Shown: positions 33,665 through 43,014, numbered from the stretch's first letter. The stretch: DNA of 45,642 bases from Alphaproteobacteria bacterium (GCA_030835385.1 JAURPI010000003.1:1-45642); one strand, 5' to 3'. Program-made: numbers and translations. The notes: generated by a model not told the origin, from the sequence alone.

Positions 33665-34468
33665 ATGCGGAACGCTATCGAAATATTTTTGTCGGCCCGG
33701 CTCGGGGTCACTGTGGCCTCGGGCCTCGTTTTAGCCCTGGTGGCCGCTGCGCCAACCGCTCAGGCTCAACTGTTAGATTCCAATAAGAGGGAAGTGCAAA
33801 CGGCCCAGGCCGAAGGCGTAAACTCTCAAGAACGGATCAACACGCTGGACGATCAGACCGCCCAACTCGAATCTGAGTACAAGGCCGTGCTTCAGCAATT
33901 GGACACCCTACGGGTTTACAACCAACAGCTACGCGACTTGATCGCCGCTCAAGTGGCCGAAATCGAGATCACTCAGCGTGATATAGACCGGGTCACGACA
34001 ATTGACCGTGAAGTTGTGCCGCTGATGCTGCGCATGGTCGATGGCATTGACCAATTCGTTCAGCTGGACGTGCCCTTCCTTATCGAAGAGCGTCGCAACC
34101 GTGTCGCCAATCTTCGCAACTTGATGCAACGGGCAGACGCCAGCCCGGCTGAGAAATTCCGCCGCGTCCTCGAGGCCTATCAGATTGAGAATGAATATGG
34201 CCGGACCATTGAAGGCATCCGAGGCACTGTCGATACGACAGATGGCCGCCAACTGACTGTGGACTTCCTCCGCGTTGGTCGGGTCGCCCTCTACTATAAA
34301 ACCTTGGACGACGCCCAGCTTGCCCGCTGGAACAAGGACAGCCGGACATGGGAAACCATCGATTCAGACTTTGTGGCACCAATCAAACAGGCCCTGTCTA
34401 TCGCCCGTGAGCAAGCTGCCCCCGACCTCCTCCTCTTGCCGATCGATGCTCCGGAGACTGCACAATGA
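33665..34468 (+). CDS. DUF3450 periplasmic coiled-coil protein of the TonB/TtpC system
   Basis: A 267-residue protein with a signal peptide (LVLALVAAAPTAQA, cleavage near residue 34) and a long coiled-coil (about 40-110: QERINTLDDQTAQLESEYKAV and following). The C-terminal half (TVDTTDGRQLTVDFLRVGRVALYYKT, W...DS) is the DUF3450 signature. In Vibrio the equivalent gene (upstream of ttpC in the TonB2 cluster) is the first gene of the operon. Its role is not settled; it probably works in the periplasm with the TtpC-like protein. ATGA overlap with the next gene. Confidence 0.9.
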   Translation: MRNAIEIFLSARLGVTVASGLVLALVAAAPTAQAQLLDSNKREVQTAQAEGVNSQERINTLDDQTAQLESEYKAVLQQLDTLRVYNQQLRDLIAAQVAEIEITQRDIDRVTTIDREVVPLMLRMVDGIDQFVQLDVPFLIEERRNRVANLRNLMQRADASPAEKFRRVLEAYQIENEYGRTIEGIRGTVDTTDGRQLTVDFLRVGRVALYYKTLDDAQLARWNKDSRTWETIDSDFVAPIKQALSIAREQAAPDLLLLPIDAPETAQ

Positions 34469-35832
34469 ACCGCTTCAACAAAACTTTGACAGCCGCAGTT
34501 CTTGTGGCCGCCGGACTGGCAACATCAGCCCCTGTAACCTGGGCTCAAGACTCAGCCCCCGCCGCTTCCTTGCAGGAATTGCTTGATCGCGTCCGCCAAG
34601 GCCGCGCCACTGATAACCGGGCCAACGAAGAGCGGGTCCGTGAATTCACCAGCGCTAAGGCGGCCCAGCAACGCCTGCTAGACGAAGCCAAAGCGGCGGT
34701 CGTTCGTGAAGAACGTTTGAGCGAACAGCTCGAAGCGACCTTCCAAGAAAACGAAATTCGCCTCGCTGAACTCGAAGCCGTTCTTGATGAGCGCCTCGGA
34801 GCCTTTGGTGAACTTTTTGGTGTTGTACGCCAAGTTGCTGGCGATACCCGTGGTCAACTGCGTCAGTCTTTGATCAGCTCACAAATGCCGGGTCGAGAAA
34901 ATGCCATCGACAAGCTGGCGCAGAGCACAGAGTTGCCTGAACTCGCCCAGCTGGAACAGCTTTGGTACACTCTGCTTGAAGAAGCGGCAGCTCAAGGCCA
35001 AGTCGTGCGCTTCCAGGCGCCTGTTGTCTCAGTCGACGGCAACGAAGCCAATGCCACCGTGGTTCGGATTGGTCCGTTTACGGCCCTTTCTGACGGGAAA
35101 TTTGTTGATTACCTCAGCGAAACGCAGCGTCTGACAGAACTGGCTCGCCAGCCAGGTGCTCTGTTCGTCAGCGCCGGTGAAGACACCTACGAAGCCACCT
35201 CCGGCGTCGTCGCAGCTGCGGTTGACCCATCACGCGGCGCCCTTTTGGGCCTGCTGGTGCAAACACCGTCTCTGCAGGAACGGATCGATCAAGGTGGCCT
35301 CGTCGGCTACGTGATCATCACTCTGTTGATCCTGGGTATTGCGCTTGCTCTTGTACGTATCGTTAGCCTGTCCCTCACCGGGTCCAAGGTCAGCGCTCAG
35401 AAGAAGAACAGCGCTGCCAACGCCAACAACCCGTTGGGCCGGATCATGCAGACCTACGAGCAGAACCGCGGCATGGATGTCGAAAACCTTCAATTGAAGC
35501 TCGACGACGCCATCCTCAAGGAACTGCCCGCTCTCGAGCGTGGTCTGTCGACCATTAAGGTGCTGGCCGCCATCTCTCCGATGATGGGCTTGCTCGGAAC
35601 TGTGACCGGGATGATTGAAACCTTCCAGGCGATCACCCTGTTCGGCACCGGTGACCCCAAGATGATGGCTGGTGGTATTTCGCAAGCGCTTATTACGACC
35701 GTTCTTGGTCTGGTTGCAGCCATCCCGCTGATACTTCTGCACTCCATTGCATCTGGCCGCTCTAAGGCTGTGATTGAAGTGCTTGAAGAGCAAAGCGCCG
35801 GCATCATCGCGAGCCACGCCGAGAGGTCCTAA
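34465..35832 (+). CDS. TtpC-like MotA/TolQ/ExbB proton-channel protein with large periplasmic domain
   Basis: A 455-residue protein. It has a signal peptide (AAVLVAAGLATSAPVTWAQ), a periplasmic, largely coiled-coil region (about 35-270), a membrane helix near 275-300 (VGYVIITLLILGIALALV), and a MotA/TolQ/ExbB domain at 340-450 with LAAISPMMGLLGTVTGMIETFQAI and the GGISQALITTVLGLVAAIPLIL helix. This architecture matches TtpC of Vibrio TonB2 systems, which is required there for energy transfer to TonB2. It is coupled on both sides: ATGA from DUF3450 and TAATG into exbB. Confidence 0.92.
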   Translation: MNRFNKTLTAAVLVAAGLATSAPVTWAQDSAPAASLQELLDRVRQGRATDNRANEERVREFTSAKAAQQRLLDEAKAAVVREERLSEQLEATFQENEIRLAELEAVLDERLGAFGELFGVVRQVAGDTRGQLRQSLISSQMPGRENAIDKLAQSTELPELAQLEQLWYTLLEEAAAQGQVVRFQAPVVSVDGNEANATVVRIGPFTALSDGKFVDYLSETQRLTELARQPGALFVSAGEDTYEATSGVVAAAVDPSRGALLGLLVQTPSLQERIDQGGLVGYVIITLLILGIALALVRIVSLSLTGSKVSAQKKNSAANANNPLGRIMQTYEQNRGMDVENLQLKLDDAILKELPALERGLSTIKVLAAISPMMGLLGTVTGMIETFQAITLFGTGDPKMMAGGISQALITTVLGLVAAIPLILLHSIASGRSKAVIEVLEEQSAGIIASHAERS

Positions 35833-36356
35833 TGGGCGATTTCGACATCTTTGCTCAAATACAGCAGTTTCTGGAAAAGGGCGGACCGGTTCTAAACGCG
35901 ATCATGGTCATCACATTCTTTATGTGGGCCCTGATCGTGGAACGGTTCATCTACTTTAGCGTATTCCATAAGCAGGTCGTTAAAGAGGTGACGGACAAGT
36001 GGAATGCACGCACGGACCACAAGTCCTGGCATGCACACCAGGTTCGCAATCAGTTGATCTCGACGGTGCGGGAAAACGCCACCATGGGATTGGGCTTCAT
36101 TGCAACTTTGGTCGCCTTGTGCCCGATGTTTGGGTTGCTCGGCACCGTGACCGGTATGGTCGAGGTGTTCGACGTTATGGCCATCACCGGCTCATCCAAT
36201 CCACGGGCTATGGCTGGCGGTGTCTCAAAAGCGACCATTCCGACAATGTCAGGCATGGTCGCCGCTCTGTCCGGTCTTTATTTTAGCTTCCGTCTCGCCC
36301 GCAAGGCGCAGACTGAGGTTCTTGAGGTGGCTGACCACCTCGAGCTTGACTACTAA
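35832..36356 (+). CDS. exbB: ExbB proton-channel subunit
   Basis: A 174-residue ExbB/TolQ protein with three membrane helices: about 17-42 (LNAIMVITFFMWALIVERFIYF), 82-105 (MGLGFIATLVALCPMFGLLGTVTG) and 130-155 (ATIPTMSGMVAALSGLYFSF). It forms the proton channel with ExbD that energises TonB. GLLGTVTGMVEVFDVMA is the family's core signature. The ATG overlaps the preceding stop (TAATG) behind a GAGAGG element. Confidence 0.94.
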   Translation: MGDFDIFAQIQQFLEKGGPVLNAIMVITFFMWALIVERFIYFSVFHKQVVKEVTDKWNARTDHKSWHAHQVRNQLISTVRENATMGLGFIATLVALCPMFGLLGTVTGMVEVFDVMAITGSSNPRAMAGGVSKATIPTMSGMVAALSGLYFSFRLARKAQTEVLEVADHLELDY

Positions 36357-36366
36357 GGAGGCCCCT

Positions 36367-36768
36367 GTGGCAAGACGTCATAAGGCAGGAGCAGACGAAG
36401 CAGAAGTCGACATGACACCGATGCTGGACATCGTGTTCATCATGTTGATCTTCTTCATCGTTACCGCAACATTCATCAACGAACGCGGCTTGGATGTTAC
36501 CCGTCCGGATTCTGACGAACCGCCGCCGGAAACACAAAACGTCACCATTCTTATTTCAATTTCTGAGACCGGCACCATTTCCATGGAAGGTCGCGACATT
36601 GATATTCGAGCAGTGCGCGCCAACGTTGAGCGGTTGATTGCGGAAAACCCTGACAGTTCTGTGGTCGTTCAGGCTGACCCACAATCAGAAAGCAACCTCA
36701 TGGTCGGTGTTATGGATCAGGCGCGTCTGGCAGGCGCTGCCGGTGTGTCCATCGCCGAGCTTCAATAA
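36367..36768 (+). CDS. exbD: ExbD/TolR-family protein (first copy)
   Basis: Starts at GTG 36367 behind a strong AAGGAGG site, ten bases after exbB. The 133-residue product has the ExbD layout: short cytoplasmic lead, VDMTPMLDIVFIMLIFF with the proton-carrying aspartate in the helix start (D of MLDIVF), then a periplasmic domain with ISETGTISMEG and VVVQADPQSE. It is followed by a second ExbD gene. The nucleotide sequence over the membrane helix is almost identical to that of the second copy. Confidence 0.93.
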   Translation: MARRHKAGADEAEVDMTPMLDIVFIMLIFFIVTATFINERGLDVTRPDSDEPPPETQNVTILISISETGTISMEGRDIDIRAVRANVERLIAENPDSSVVVQADPQSESNLMVGVMDQARLAGAAGVSIAELQ

Positions 36769-36785
36769 GGTAACGGAGGAACACT

Positions 36786-37190
36786 GTGGCATCTCGTCTC
36801 GCTGCAAAGGAAAAAGATGAAGCTGCGGTCGACATGACCCCGATGTTGGACATCGTGTTCATCATGCTGATCTTCTTCATCGTTACCGCAACATTCGTCA
36901 AACAGTCCGGCCTGGAAGTCATTCGGCCCGAGGCCGAAACAGCTGAGGACCAGCGGCGGGTGAGCATTTTGATCGCCATTGGCCCTGGAGACTCCGTCTG
37001 GATGGACAATAAAGAAGTCGATGTCCGGGCCGTACGGGCTGGGGTGGAGAAGCTCTTGGCGGAAAATCCGCTTGGCTCTGTGGTTATTCAGGCTGACCAG
37101 AAGTCAAAATCTGGTATTCTGATGCAAATCATGGATCAGGTTCGCCAAGCTGGGGCGCCAGCGACGGCGATATCGACCGCCAAAGACTAG
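36786..37190 (+). CDS. exbD: ExbD/TolR-family protein (second copy)
   Basis: A 134-residue ExbD starting at GTG 36786 behind GGAGG. The helix region VDMTPMLDIVFIMLIFF matches the first copy, while the periplasmic part differs (IAIGPGDSVWMDNKEVDVRAV, VVIQADQKSKSG). Two ExbD subunits of different sequence could form a heterodimer under the ExbB pentamer. Ends in TAG, 86 bases before tonB. Confidence 0.93.
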   Translation: MASRLAAKEKDEAAVDMTPMLDIVFIMLIFFIVTATFVKQSGLEVIRPEAETAEDQRRVSILIAIGPGDSVWMDNKEVDVRAVRAGVEKLLAENPLGSVVIQADQKSKSGILMQIMDQVRQAGAPATAISTAKD

Positions 37191-37276
37191 GCACGATTGC
37201 CCACCTGACCAAAGCAAGGAACCAACTCCGGAGACAGTCATAAGCGTATGACCCTCCACTGACAGGAAGCGAAGCA

Positions 37277-37897
37277 ATGAATTCCAATACAATGCGCATC
37301 GGGGTCTCGATCCCTTTGGCTGTGATCGTCACCATTGCCCTGTTCTGGCTGATGAATTTCCTGATCAACAACGGCATGGACGCTATTACCGAAGAGGTAA
37401 AAGGCGCAGCTATTGATTTTACCCGGGTTGATCGTGATGAGGCGGTTCAAACCAAAGACCGTGCAATCCCGGATCGTCCTGACAAACCTGATACACCGCC
37501 ACCACCACCGCCAATGAACCTTGCCAACAATACCGCTCCAGATTCTGGTGGGGTTGGCATTAATGCGCCAGCGATGGGCCGCGGCCTAAATCTTGATCGC
37601 TCCGGTCTTAATGCGCCAACCGATGGGGATGCCATTCCCTTGGTTCGGGTTCCGCCTCAGTATCCGCAACGCGCAGCCTCCCGCGGCATCAACGGCTGGG
37701 TGCAACTGGAATTCACAATTACAGAAAGTGGCGGTGTCGAAGACATTATGGTCGTTGCCGCTGAGCCCACCGGGTACTTTGAGCGTGCTGCTGAGCGTGC
37801 TCTAGGACGCTGGAAGTATAAGCCTAAAATTGTCGATGGCCGGCCGGCGCGTCGCTATAATAACCAAGTGGTTATTACCTTCGAGCTCGAACAATAA
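37277..37897 (+). CDS. tonB: TonB-family energy-transducing protein
   Basis: A 206-residue protein. An N-terminal membrane anchor (about 8-32: IGVSIPLAVIVTIALFWLMNF) is followed by a short proline stretch (DKPDTPPPPPPMN) and a C-terminal TonB domain from about residue 120: VRVPPQYPQRAASRGINGWV, EDIMVVAAEPTGYFERAAERAL and RWKYKPKIVDGRPARRYNNQ. The YP and GxV.l.f pattern is that of TonB. The proline region is short, as in Vibrio TonB2 compared with E. coli TonB. It should contact TonB boxes of outer-membrane receptors; no receptor gene is in the window. Confidence 0.94.
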   Translation: MNSNTMRIGVSIPLAVIVTIALFWLMNFLINNGMDAITEEVKGAAIDFTRVDRDEAVQTKDRAIPDRPDKPDTPPPPPPMNLANNTAPDSGGVGINAPAMGRGLNLDRSGLNAPTDGDAIPLVRVPPQYPQRAASRGINGWVQLEFTITESGGVEDIMVVAAEPTGYFERAAERALGRWKYKPKIVDGRPARRYNNQVVITFELEQ

Positions 37898-37952
37898 GCC
37901 TGACTATTATCGACTGCGGAAATTACACCCGCACCAGAGGAGACAAGATCCA

Positions 37953-39263
37953 ATGAGCATGAGAACCGTACTAGGTGGTGTTGTCAGCTTTGCCGTCATG
38001 TTTGGGGGCAGCGCCGAATTCACCTCTCCCGTGTTCACCGGCAAGGCTGCGGTCGCTCAGGAAAAAGCCAAGCCTGAAAAGCCTAAGACGATCAAAGTCC
38101 AGTCGATGAAAAAACCGACTTTTGATCGGTTGACGGCAGCGCAGGAAGCCATCGAGCTCAAGGATTACGCGACAGCAGATATTCAGCTTCGCGAAGGTCT
38201 GGCGGACGAAAAAACCAACGAGTACGAAAAAGCATCCATTTGGATGACCTACGCTTATTTGTTTGCTGAGCAAGAAAACTACAACGGGGCTATCGACGCC
38301 TTTCAGAACGCCATCGCTCTCAGCAACCCACTAGAAGGCATTGGTCTTCCGCCTGGCCAAGTCCTGTCGACAAAGTACAATCTTGGACAGCTCTATATGG
38401 TGGTCGAACGCTACCAGGATGCCATCCGTATTCTTGAAGAATGGCGTGGTGAGGTAGAGACGGTCAACGCTGGAGCATTGGTCCTTCTCGCCAATGCCTA
38501 CTTCCAAATAGAGCAGTACAATGCGGCCATTCCCCTAGTGGTCGAAGCCATCGACATGGAACCAGAGCCGCGTGAGCAATGGTATCAGCTTCTGCTCGCC
38601 GCATACCTGGAACTTGAAGATTACGTTCGTGGGGCTGACCTACTTGAGATCATGGTCGACTACTTCCCGACCAAGAAAACATACTTCCTTCAGTTGGCGG
38701 CCCTGTATGGCGAACTTGGCAAGGACAAAGAATCCTTCCAGGTCTTGGTCATGGCCGACAAGCAAGGCTTCCTCGATAAAGAGTCAGAACTTGTACGCTT
38801 GGCCCGTATGTACATGTTCCATGAAACACCAATCAAAGCCGCTGAAATTATGGAGCGCGGATTCAAGTCCGAGATCATTAAGCGTAAAGCCGACAATCTC
38901 GAGATTCTGGCCAACGCGTACTTCAATTCCCGTGAATTCGATAAAGCTATTTCGCCGCTCAGCGACGCCGCTAACATGTCGGACAAAGGCAAGCTGTCCT
39001 ATCGCTTAGGCCAAGCTTACCTACAGGATGAGCAGTGGGCGAAAGCTGAAACAGCGCTACAGAAGAGCCTAGACAAAAAAGGTTTGAGCGACGACGAAGA
39101 AGGCATGGTGTGGATGTTAATCGGCATCACCCAGCTGGAACGTGAGCGCTTTACGGCGGCCAAACGCTCCATGACGCGGTCAGCTCGCTTTAAGAACACA
39201 AAGTCTGATGCGGGCAAGTGGATCCGTTTCTTGGATCAAAAACTGGCGGTAGCTGGCTCTTAG
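37953..39263 (+). CDS. TPR-repeat periplasmic protein of the TonB/TtpC operon
   Basis: The ATG at 37953 has AGAGGAGA upstream and gives 436 residues with a signal-peptide-like lead (VVSFAVMFGGSAEF...KAAVAQ). The body is built of helical tetratricopeptide repeats; clear examples are AAQEAIELKDYATADIQLREG split, YLFAEQENYNGAIDAFQNAI, LGQLYMVVERYQDAIRILEEW and LAAYLELEDYVRGADLLEIM. A TPR gene closes the corresponding Vibrio TonB2 cluster. It probably acts as a periplasmic partner or scaffold. Transcription should end at the hairpin 26 bases downstream. Confidence 0.9.
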   Translation: MSMRTVLGGVVSFAVMFGGSAEFTSPVFTGKAAVAQEKAKPEKPKTIKVQSMKKPTFDRLTAAQEAIELKDYATADIQLREGLADEKTNEYEKASIWMTYAYLFAEQENYNGAIDAFQNAIALSNPLEGIGLPPGQVLSTKYNLGQLYMVVERYQDAIRILEEWRGEVETVNAGALVLLANAYFQIEQYNAAIPLVVEAIDMEPEPREQWYQLLLAAYLELEDYVRGADLLEIMVDYFPTKKTYFLQLAALYGELGKDKESFQVLVMADKQGFLDKESELVRLARMYMFHETPIKAAEIMERGFKSEIIKRKADNLEILANAYFNSREFDKAISPLSDAANMSDKGKLSYRLGQAYLQDEQWAKAETALQKSLDKKGLSDDEEGMVWMLIGITQLERERFTAAKRSMTRSARFKNTKSDAGKWIRFLDQKLAVAGS

Positions 39264-39288
39264 GCCACACGACAACCACCACGTTCTT

Positions 39289-39330
39289 CAGAACCGCTGC
39301 TGGAACACCAGCGGCGGTTCTGCTTTATAT
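39289..39330. terminator. Bidirectional rho-independent terminator
   Basis: Positions 39289-39303 and 39308-39322 pair over 15 bases (one G-U/A-C type mismatch) around a four-base loop (AACA), a GC-rich hairpin followed by CTTTATAT on the plus strand. It lies between the ends of the TonB operon and the formate dehydrogenase operon and can serve both. Confidence 0.85.
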
Positions 39331-39344
39331 AACTCGCATTTCAC

Positions 39345-40148
39345 CTAATCTGAAACCGCTGCCACGAACTCATCATCCGACCGGCAGTAAAGCGCCATGT
39401 TGGCTTCTGTCGCTTTCTTGAGAGCAAACGCCGTTGGTCCGGAGAGTGCGGCCACAGCCTTGATACCGACGCGGGCAGATTTCTCGATAATTTCGTAGGA
39501 GCAGCGGCTGGAAATCATGACAAAACCGGCGCCAAAGTCAGTCCCACTGGCCGCCAGGGCGCCGATCAATTTGTCCAATGCGTTATGACGACCCACATCT
39601 TCCCGCACCAATTTGATCTCACCGTCAGTCGACACCCAAGCGGCACCGTGGACGGTGCGGGTGCGCGCGCTCAGCGGCTGATGGGCGTCAAAGTCAGCAT
39701 GGGCTTTGGTCAGGGCTGCTTGTGACAAAGAAAACCTGCGATCCGCAACAGGTGACAACGACTCAAAAAATATCTCTGCATTCTCGAGGCCACAGACCCC
39801 ACATCCGGCACGACCAACCATATTGCGGCGTTGCTGACGAACATCGAGCCGGTCGAGCCGGTCAGGCCTGATCTTGCACCGGAGATCTACGCCCCTCTCT
39901 TCCTGATGAACATCGATCGTGGAAATTTCGTCCACATGATCGATAACCCGTTCCGTCAGAGAAAAGCCAACCGCGAAGTCGGACAAGTCCGCTGGTGTCG
40001 CCAGCATGACGGCGTAGTTGCGCTGGTTGTAAACAAAGGCAACCGGCGTTTCTTCAGGAACATCCCAGTCCGGCGAAGCACTCTGGCCGTTCGTTTTAAT
40101 GAGACGGTCCGTTGGCGGTGGTGTTCCGTGGTACGTGATATCAACCAC
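39345..40148 (-). CDS. fdhD: Formate dehydrogenase accessory sulfurtransferase FdhD
   Basis: FdhD passes sulfur from IscS to the molybdenum cofactor, making formate dehydrogenase active. The product has GRAGCGVCG (the two cysteines of the active-site motif, normally CxxC), AAWVSTDGEIKLVREDVGRHNALDKLIG in pieces, and SRCSYEIIEKSARVGIKAVAALSGPT, all standard. A GTG at 40146-40148 lies one base after the fdsA stop (267 residues); a TTG at 40182-40184 would overlap fdsA by 35 bases. It occupies the place of fdsC in the Rhodobacter operon. Confidence 0.93.
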   Translation of the reverse strand: MVDITYHGTPPPTDRLIKTNGQSASPDWDVPEETPVAFVYNQRNYAVMLATPADLSDFAVGFSLTERVIDHVDEISTIDVHQEERGVDLRCKIRPDRLDRLDVRQQRRNMVGRAGCGVCGLENAEIFFESLSPVADRRFSLSQAALTKAHADFDAHQPLSARTRTVHGAAWVSTDGEIKLVREDVGRHNALDKLIGALAASGTDFGAGFVMISSRCSYEIIEKSARVGIKAVAALSGPTAFALKKATEANMALYCRSDDEFVAAVSD

Positions 40149-40149
40149 G

Positions 40150-43005
40150 TTACTCGGCTGGCTCCAACTCAGGTGACGCAGCAACCTGTCGCATTTTGGG
40201 CGTATTGGCTGCGTATTCTTGCTGCCATGCAGACCGGTGATTAGCCGGCGTCATCTCCACAGCTGTCAACTTGTATTCTGGGCACTCCGTTGCCCAGTCG
40301 GAGTTTTCCGTGGTCACCACATTAGCACCCGTTTCAGGATGATGGAATGTGGTGTAGACGACGCCCGGTGCCATGCGCTCCGATAACACAGCCTTCAAGG
40401 TGACCTCACCTTTACGGCTACGTATTGATACCCAATGCCCGTCTTGAATGCCCCGCACCTCTGCGTCGGACGGGTGCATTTCTAGAACATCCTCTTCCCA
40501 CCATTGCGTATTCTCCGTTCGTCGCGTTTGAGCGCCAACATTGTACTGAGACAAAATACGGCCAGTGGTCAGCAACATGGGGAATTTACGATTGGCTTTT
40601 TCCGTCGTCGGCACAAACTCCGTGAGAACAAAATGTCCTTTGCCCCGCACGAATTCGTCGACGTGCATGATTGGCGTGCCTTCCGGTGCATCTGTATTAC
40701 ATGGCCATTGCACGCTGCCTTTTTCGTCAAGCATGGCGTGAGATACACCACCGAAAGACGGGGTTAAGGCTGCGATTTCGTCCATAATTTCAGCAGCAGA
40801 CGTGAAATTCATTTTGTCATAACCGAGCGCATTGGCGAGATCTTGGGTGACTTCCCACTCATCCTTGCCGGTGGCTGATTTTGTGACAGGTCGGACACGG
40901 TTGATTCGCCGTTCGGCATTGATAAAGCATCCGTCTTTTTCCAGGAACGACGTGCCTGGTAGGAAAACATGCGCAAACCGAGCGGTTTCATTCAAAAACA
41001 AATCCTGGACAATGATGATGTCCATGGCGCGGAGCGCTTCTTCAACATGCAACGTGTTCGGGTCTGACTGAGCGATGTCTTCCCCCTGCACATAGAGTCC
41101 CTTAAATCCGCCAGCGCAGGCTTCATCTAGCATATTGGGGATGCGGAAACCGTTTTCCCCATCCTGCGGTGTACCCCAGGCCGCCTCGAATTCTGCTCGG
41201 ACCGTCTCGTCTGACACCGGTCGGTAATCGGAATATTCGTGGGGGAATGACCCCATATCACACGACCCCTGGACGTTGTTTTGCCCGCGCAGAGGATTCA
41301 CACCCACACCGCTGCGGCCAATATTGCCCGTGGCCATGGCCAAGTTCGCCATCCCCATGACCATGGTGGATCCCTGACTGTGCTCGGTGACCCCTAACCC
41401 GTAATAAATCGCAGCGTTATCGGCGGTCGCATACAGGCGGGCCGCCGCGCGAATATCTTCTGCCGGTACACCTGTAATCGCTGCCACGATTTCAGGCGAA
41501 TTTTCGTCCCGCTTGATAAACTCAAGCCACTCTCCAAATGAGTCACTCTCACATCGTGACTGAACAAACTCATCATCGAGCAACCCTTCAGTAGCCGCCA
41601 CATGCGCCAGCGCGTTGACAAGCGCCACGTTGGTGCCTGGCAAAAGCGGCAGATGATGGGCGGCTTGCACATGGGGCGTACGCACCAGGTCAATTGCGCG
41701 GGGGTCAGCGACTATGAGCTTCGCCCCCTGGCGCAAGCGCCGCTTCATCTGTGATGCAAACACCGGGTGAGCATCCGTTGGGTTCGCCCCAATCAGCAAT
41801 ATGACATCGGAGTCCTGCACGCTTTCAAAGTGCTGCGTGCCAGCCGACGTACCAAAAGTTTGCTTCAAGCCATAGCCAGTGGGGGAGTGACACACCCGGG
41901 CGCAGGTATCGATGTTATTGTTGGCAAAGGCTGTGCGTGTCATTCGTACAACCGCCCAGACTTCCTCAATTGAGCATCGGCTGGATGAAATTGCGCCGAT
42001 GGATTTCCGGCCGTGGGTTGCTTGGGTCTTCTTAAGATGAGCTGCAGCAAACTCAATCGCCTCTTCCCAACTGACTTCGCGCCAGGGGTCAGTGATTTTG
42101 TCGCGAATCATGGGGCTGGTGATACGGTCTTTGTGTGTCGCGTACCCCCAAGCAAAGCGGCCTTTTACGCAAGAGTGCCCTTGATTGGCCTTACCGTCTT
42201 TTGACGGCACCATGCGAATAACTTGATCACCCTTGAGCTCAGCATTGAAGGAACAACCGACACCGCAATATGCACATGTTGTTTGTACCGTGCGATCAGG
42301 CACGCCGTGCTCGACAACAGATTTTTCTTGCAACGTCGCCGTCGGACAGGCCTGAACACACGCGCCACAGGACACGCATTCCGAATCAAAGAAGCTTTCG
42401 CTCATGCCCGCCGCTACACGTGAGGCAAACCCACGGCCTTCGATCGTTAAAGCCAGCGTGCCTTGCACTTCGTCGCAAGCCCGAACACAGCGAGAGCAGA
42501 CGATGCATTTTGACGGGTCGTAGTCGAAATACGGATTGCTTTCGTCTTTGCCAAGTGCGGTGTGACTATCACCGTCATAGCCGTAGCGGACCTCCCTAAG
42601 GCCAACCGCGCCAGCCATATCTTGGAGTTCACAGTCGCCATTGTCGGAGCAGGTTAGGCAATCCAAAGGGTGATCGGAGATATAGAGCTCCATCACACCA
42701 CGGCGAAGATCAGCGAGCCGCTGAGTCTGGGTATGGACAACCATCCCCTCTTCTACCGGTGTGGTGCAGGACGATGGTGTGCCACGGCGACCGTCGATTT
42801 CCACCAAACACAGCCGACAAGACCCAAATGCGTCCACCGAGTCCGTTGCACATAACTTGGGAATTGAAACTCCGGCCTGAGCTGCGGCACGCATAATGCT
42901 AGCGCCCTGCTCCGCCTCAACAGTCATGCCATCAATCTCAAGTGAGACTGCGTTGTGGGATTTAGGATTTGGTGTCCCTAAGTCTGGTTCTTTGAGGAGC
43001 GCCAT
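40150..43005 (-). CDS. fdsA: NAD-dependent formate dehydrogenase, alpha subunit (Mo-bisMGD, Fe-S)
   Basis: The catalytic subunit, 951 residues, oxidises formate to CO2. The N-terminus has a 2Fe-2S site (C52, C63, C66, C80), a NuoG-like His-Cys3 cluster region (SDHPLDCLTCSDNGDC), and two 4Fe-4S motifs (CIVCSRCVRACDE, CVSCGACVQACP). The molybdopterin domain starts at TTCAYCGVGCSFN with GHSCVKGRF. The molybdenum ligand is C372 in ARVCHSPTG, a cysteine rather than selenocysteine. GGACGG precedes the ATG. Electrons pass to the FdsB/FdsG diaphorase. Confidence 0.96.
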   Translation of the reverse strand: MALLKEPDLGTPNPKSHNAVSLEIDGMTVEAEQGASIMRAAAQAGVSIPKLCATDSVDAFGSCRLCLVEIDGRRGTPSSCTTPVEEGMVVHTQTQRLADLRRGVMELYISDHPLDCLTCSDNGDCELQDMAGAVGLREVRYGYDGDSHTALGKDESNPYFDYDPSKCIVCSRCVRACDEVQGTLALTIEGRGFASRVAAGMSESFFDSECVSCGACVQACPTATLQEKSVVEHGVPDRTVQTTCAYCGVGCSFNAELKGDQVIRMVPSKDGKANQGHSCVKGRFAWGYATHKDRITSPMIRDKITDPWREVSWEEAIEFAAAHLKKTQATHGRKSIGAISSSRCSIEEVWAVVRMTRTAFANNNIDTCARVCHSPTGYGLKQTFGTSAGTQHFESVQDSDVILLIGANPTDAHPVFASQMKRRLRQGAKLIVADPRAIDLVRTPHVQAAHHLPLLPGTNVALVNALAHVAATEGLLDDEFVQSRCESDSFGEWLEFIKRDENSPEIVAAITGVPAEDIRAAARLYATADNAAIYYGLGVTEHSQGSTMVMGMANLAMATGNIGRSGVGVNPLRGQNNVQGSCDMGSFPHEYSDYRPVSDETVRAEFEAAWGTPQDGENGFRIPNMLDEACAGGFKGLYVQGEDIAQSDPNTLHVEEALRAMDIIIVQDLFLNETARFAHVFLPGTSFLEKDGCFINAERRINRVRPVTKSATGKDEWEVTQDLANALGYDKMNFTSAAEIMDEIAALTPSFGGVSHAMLDEKGSVQWPCNTDAPEGTPIMHVDEFVRGKGHFVLTEFVPTTEKANRKFPMLLTTGRILSQYNVGAQTRRTENTQWWEEDVLEMHPSDAEVRGIQDGHWVSIRSRKGEVTLKAVLSERMAPGVVYTTFHHPETGANVVTTENSDWATECPEYKLTAVEMTPANHRSAWQQEYAANTPKMRQVAASPELEPAE

Positions 43006-43014
43006 TTGACCGTC

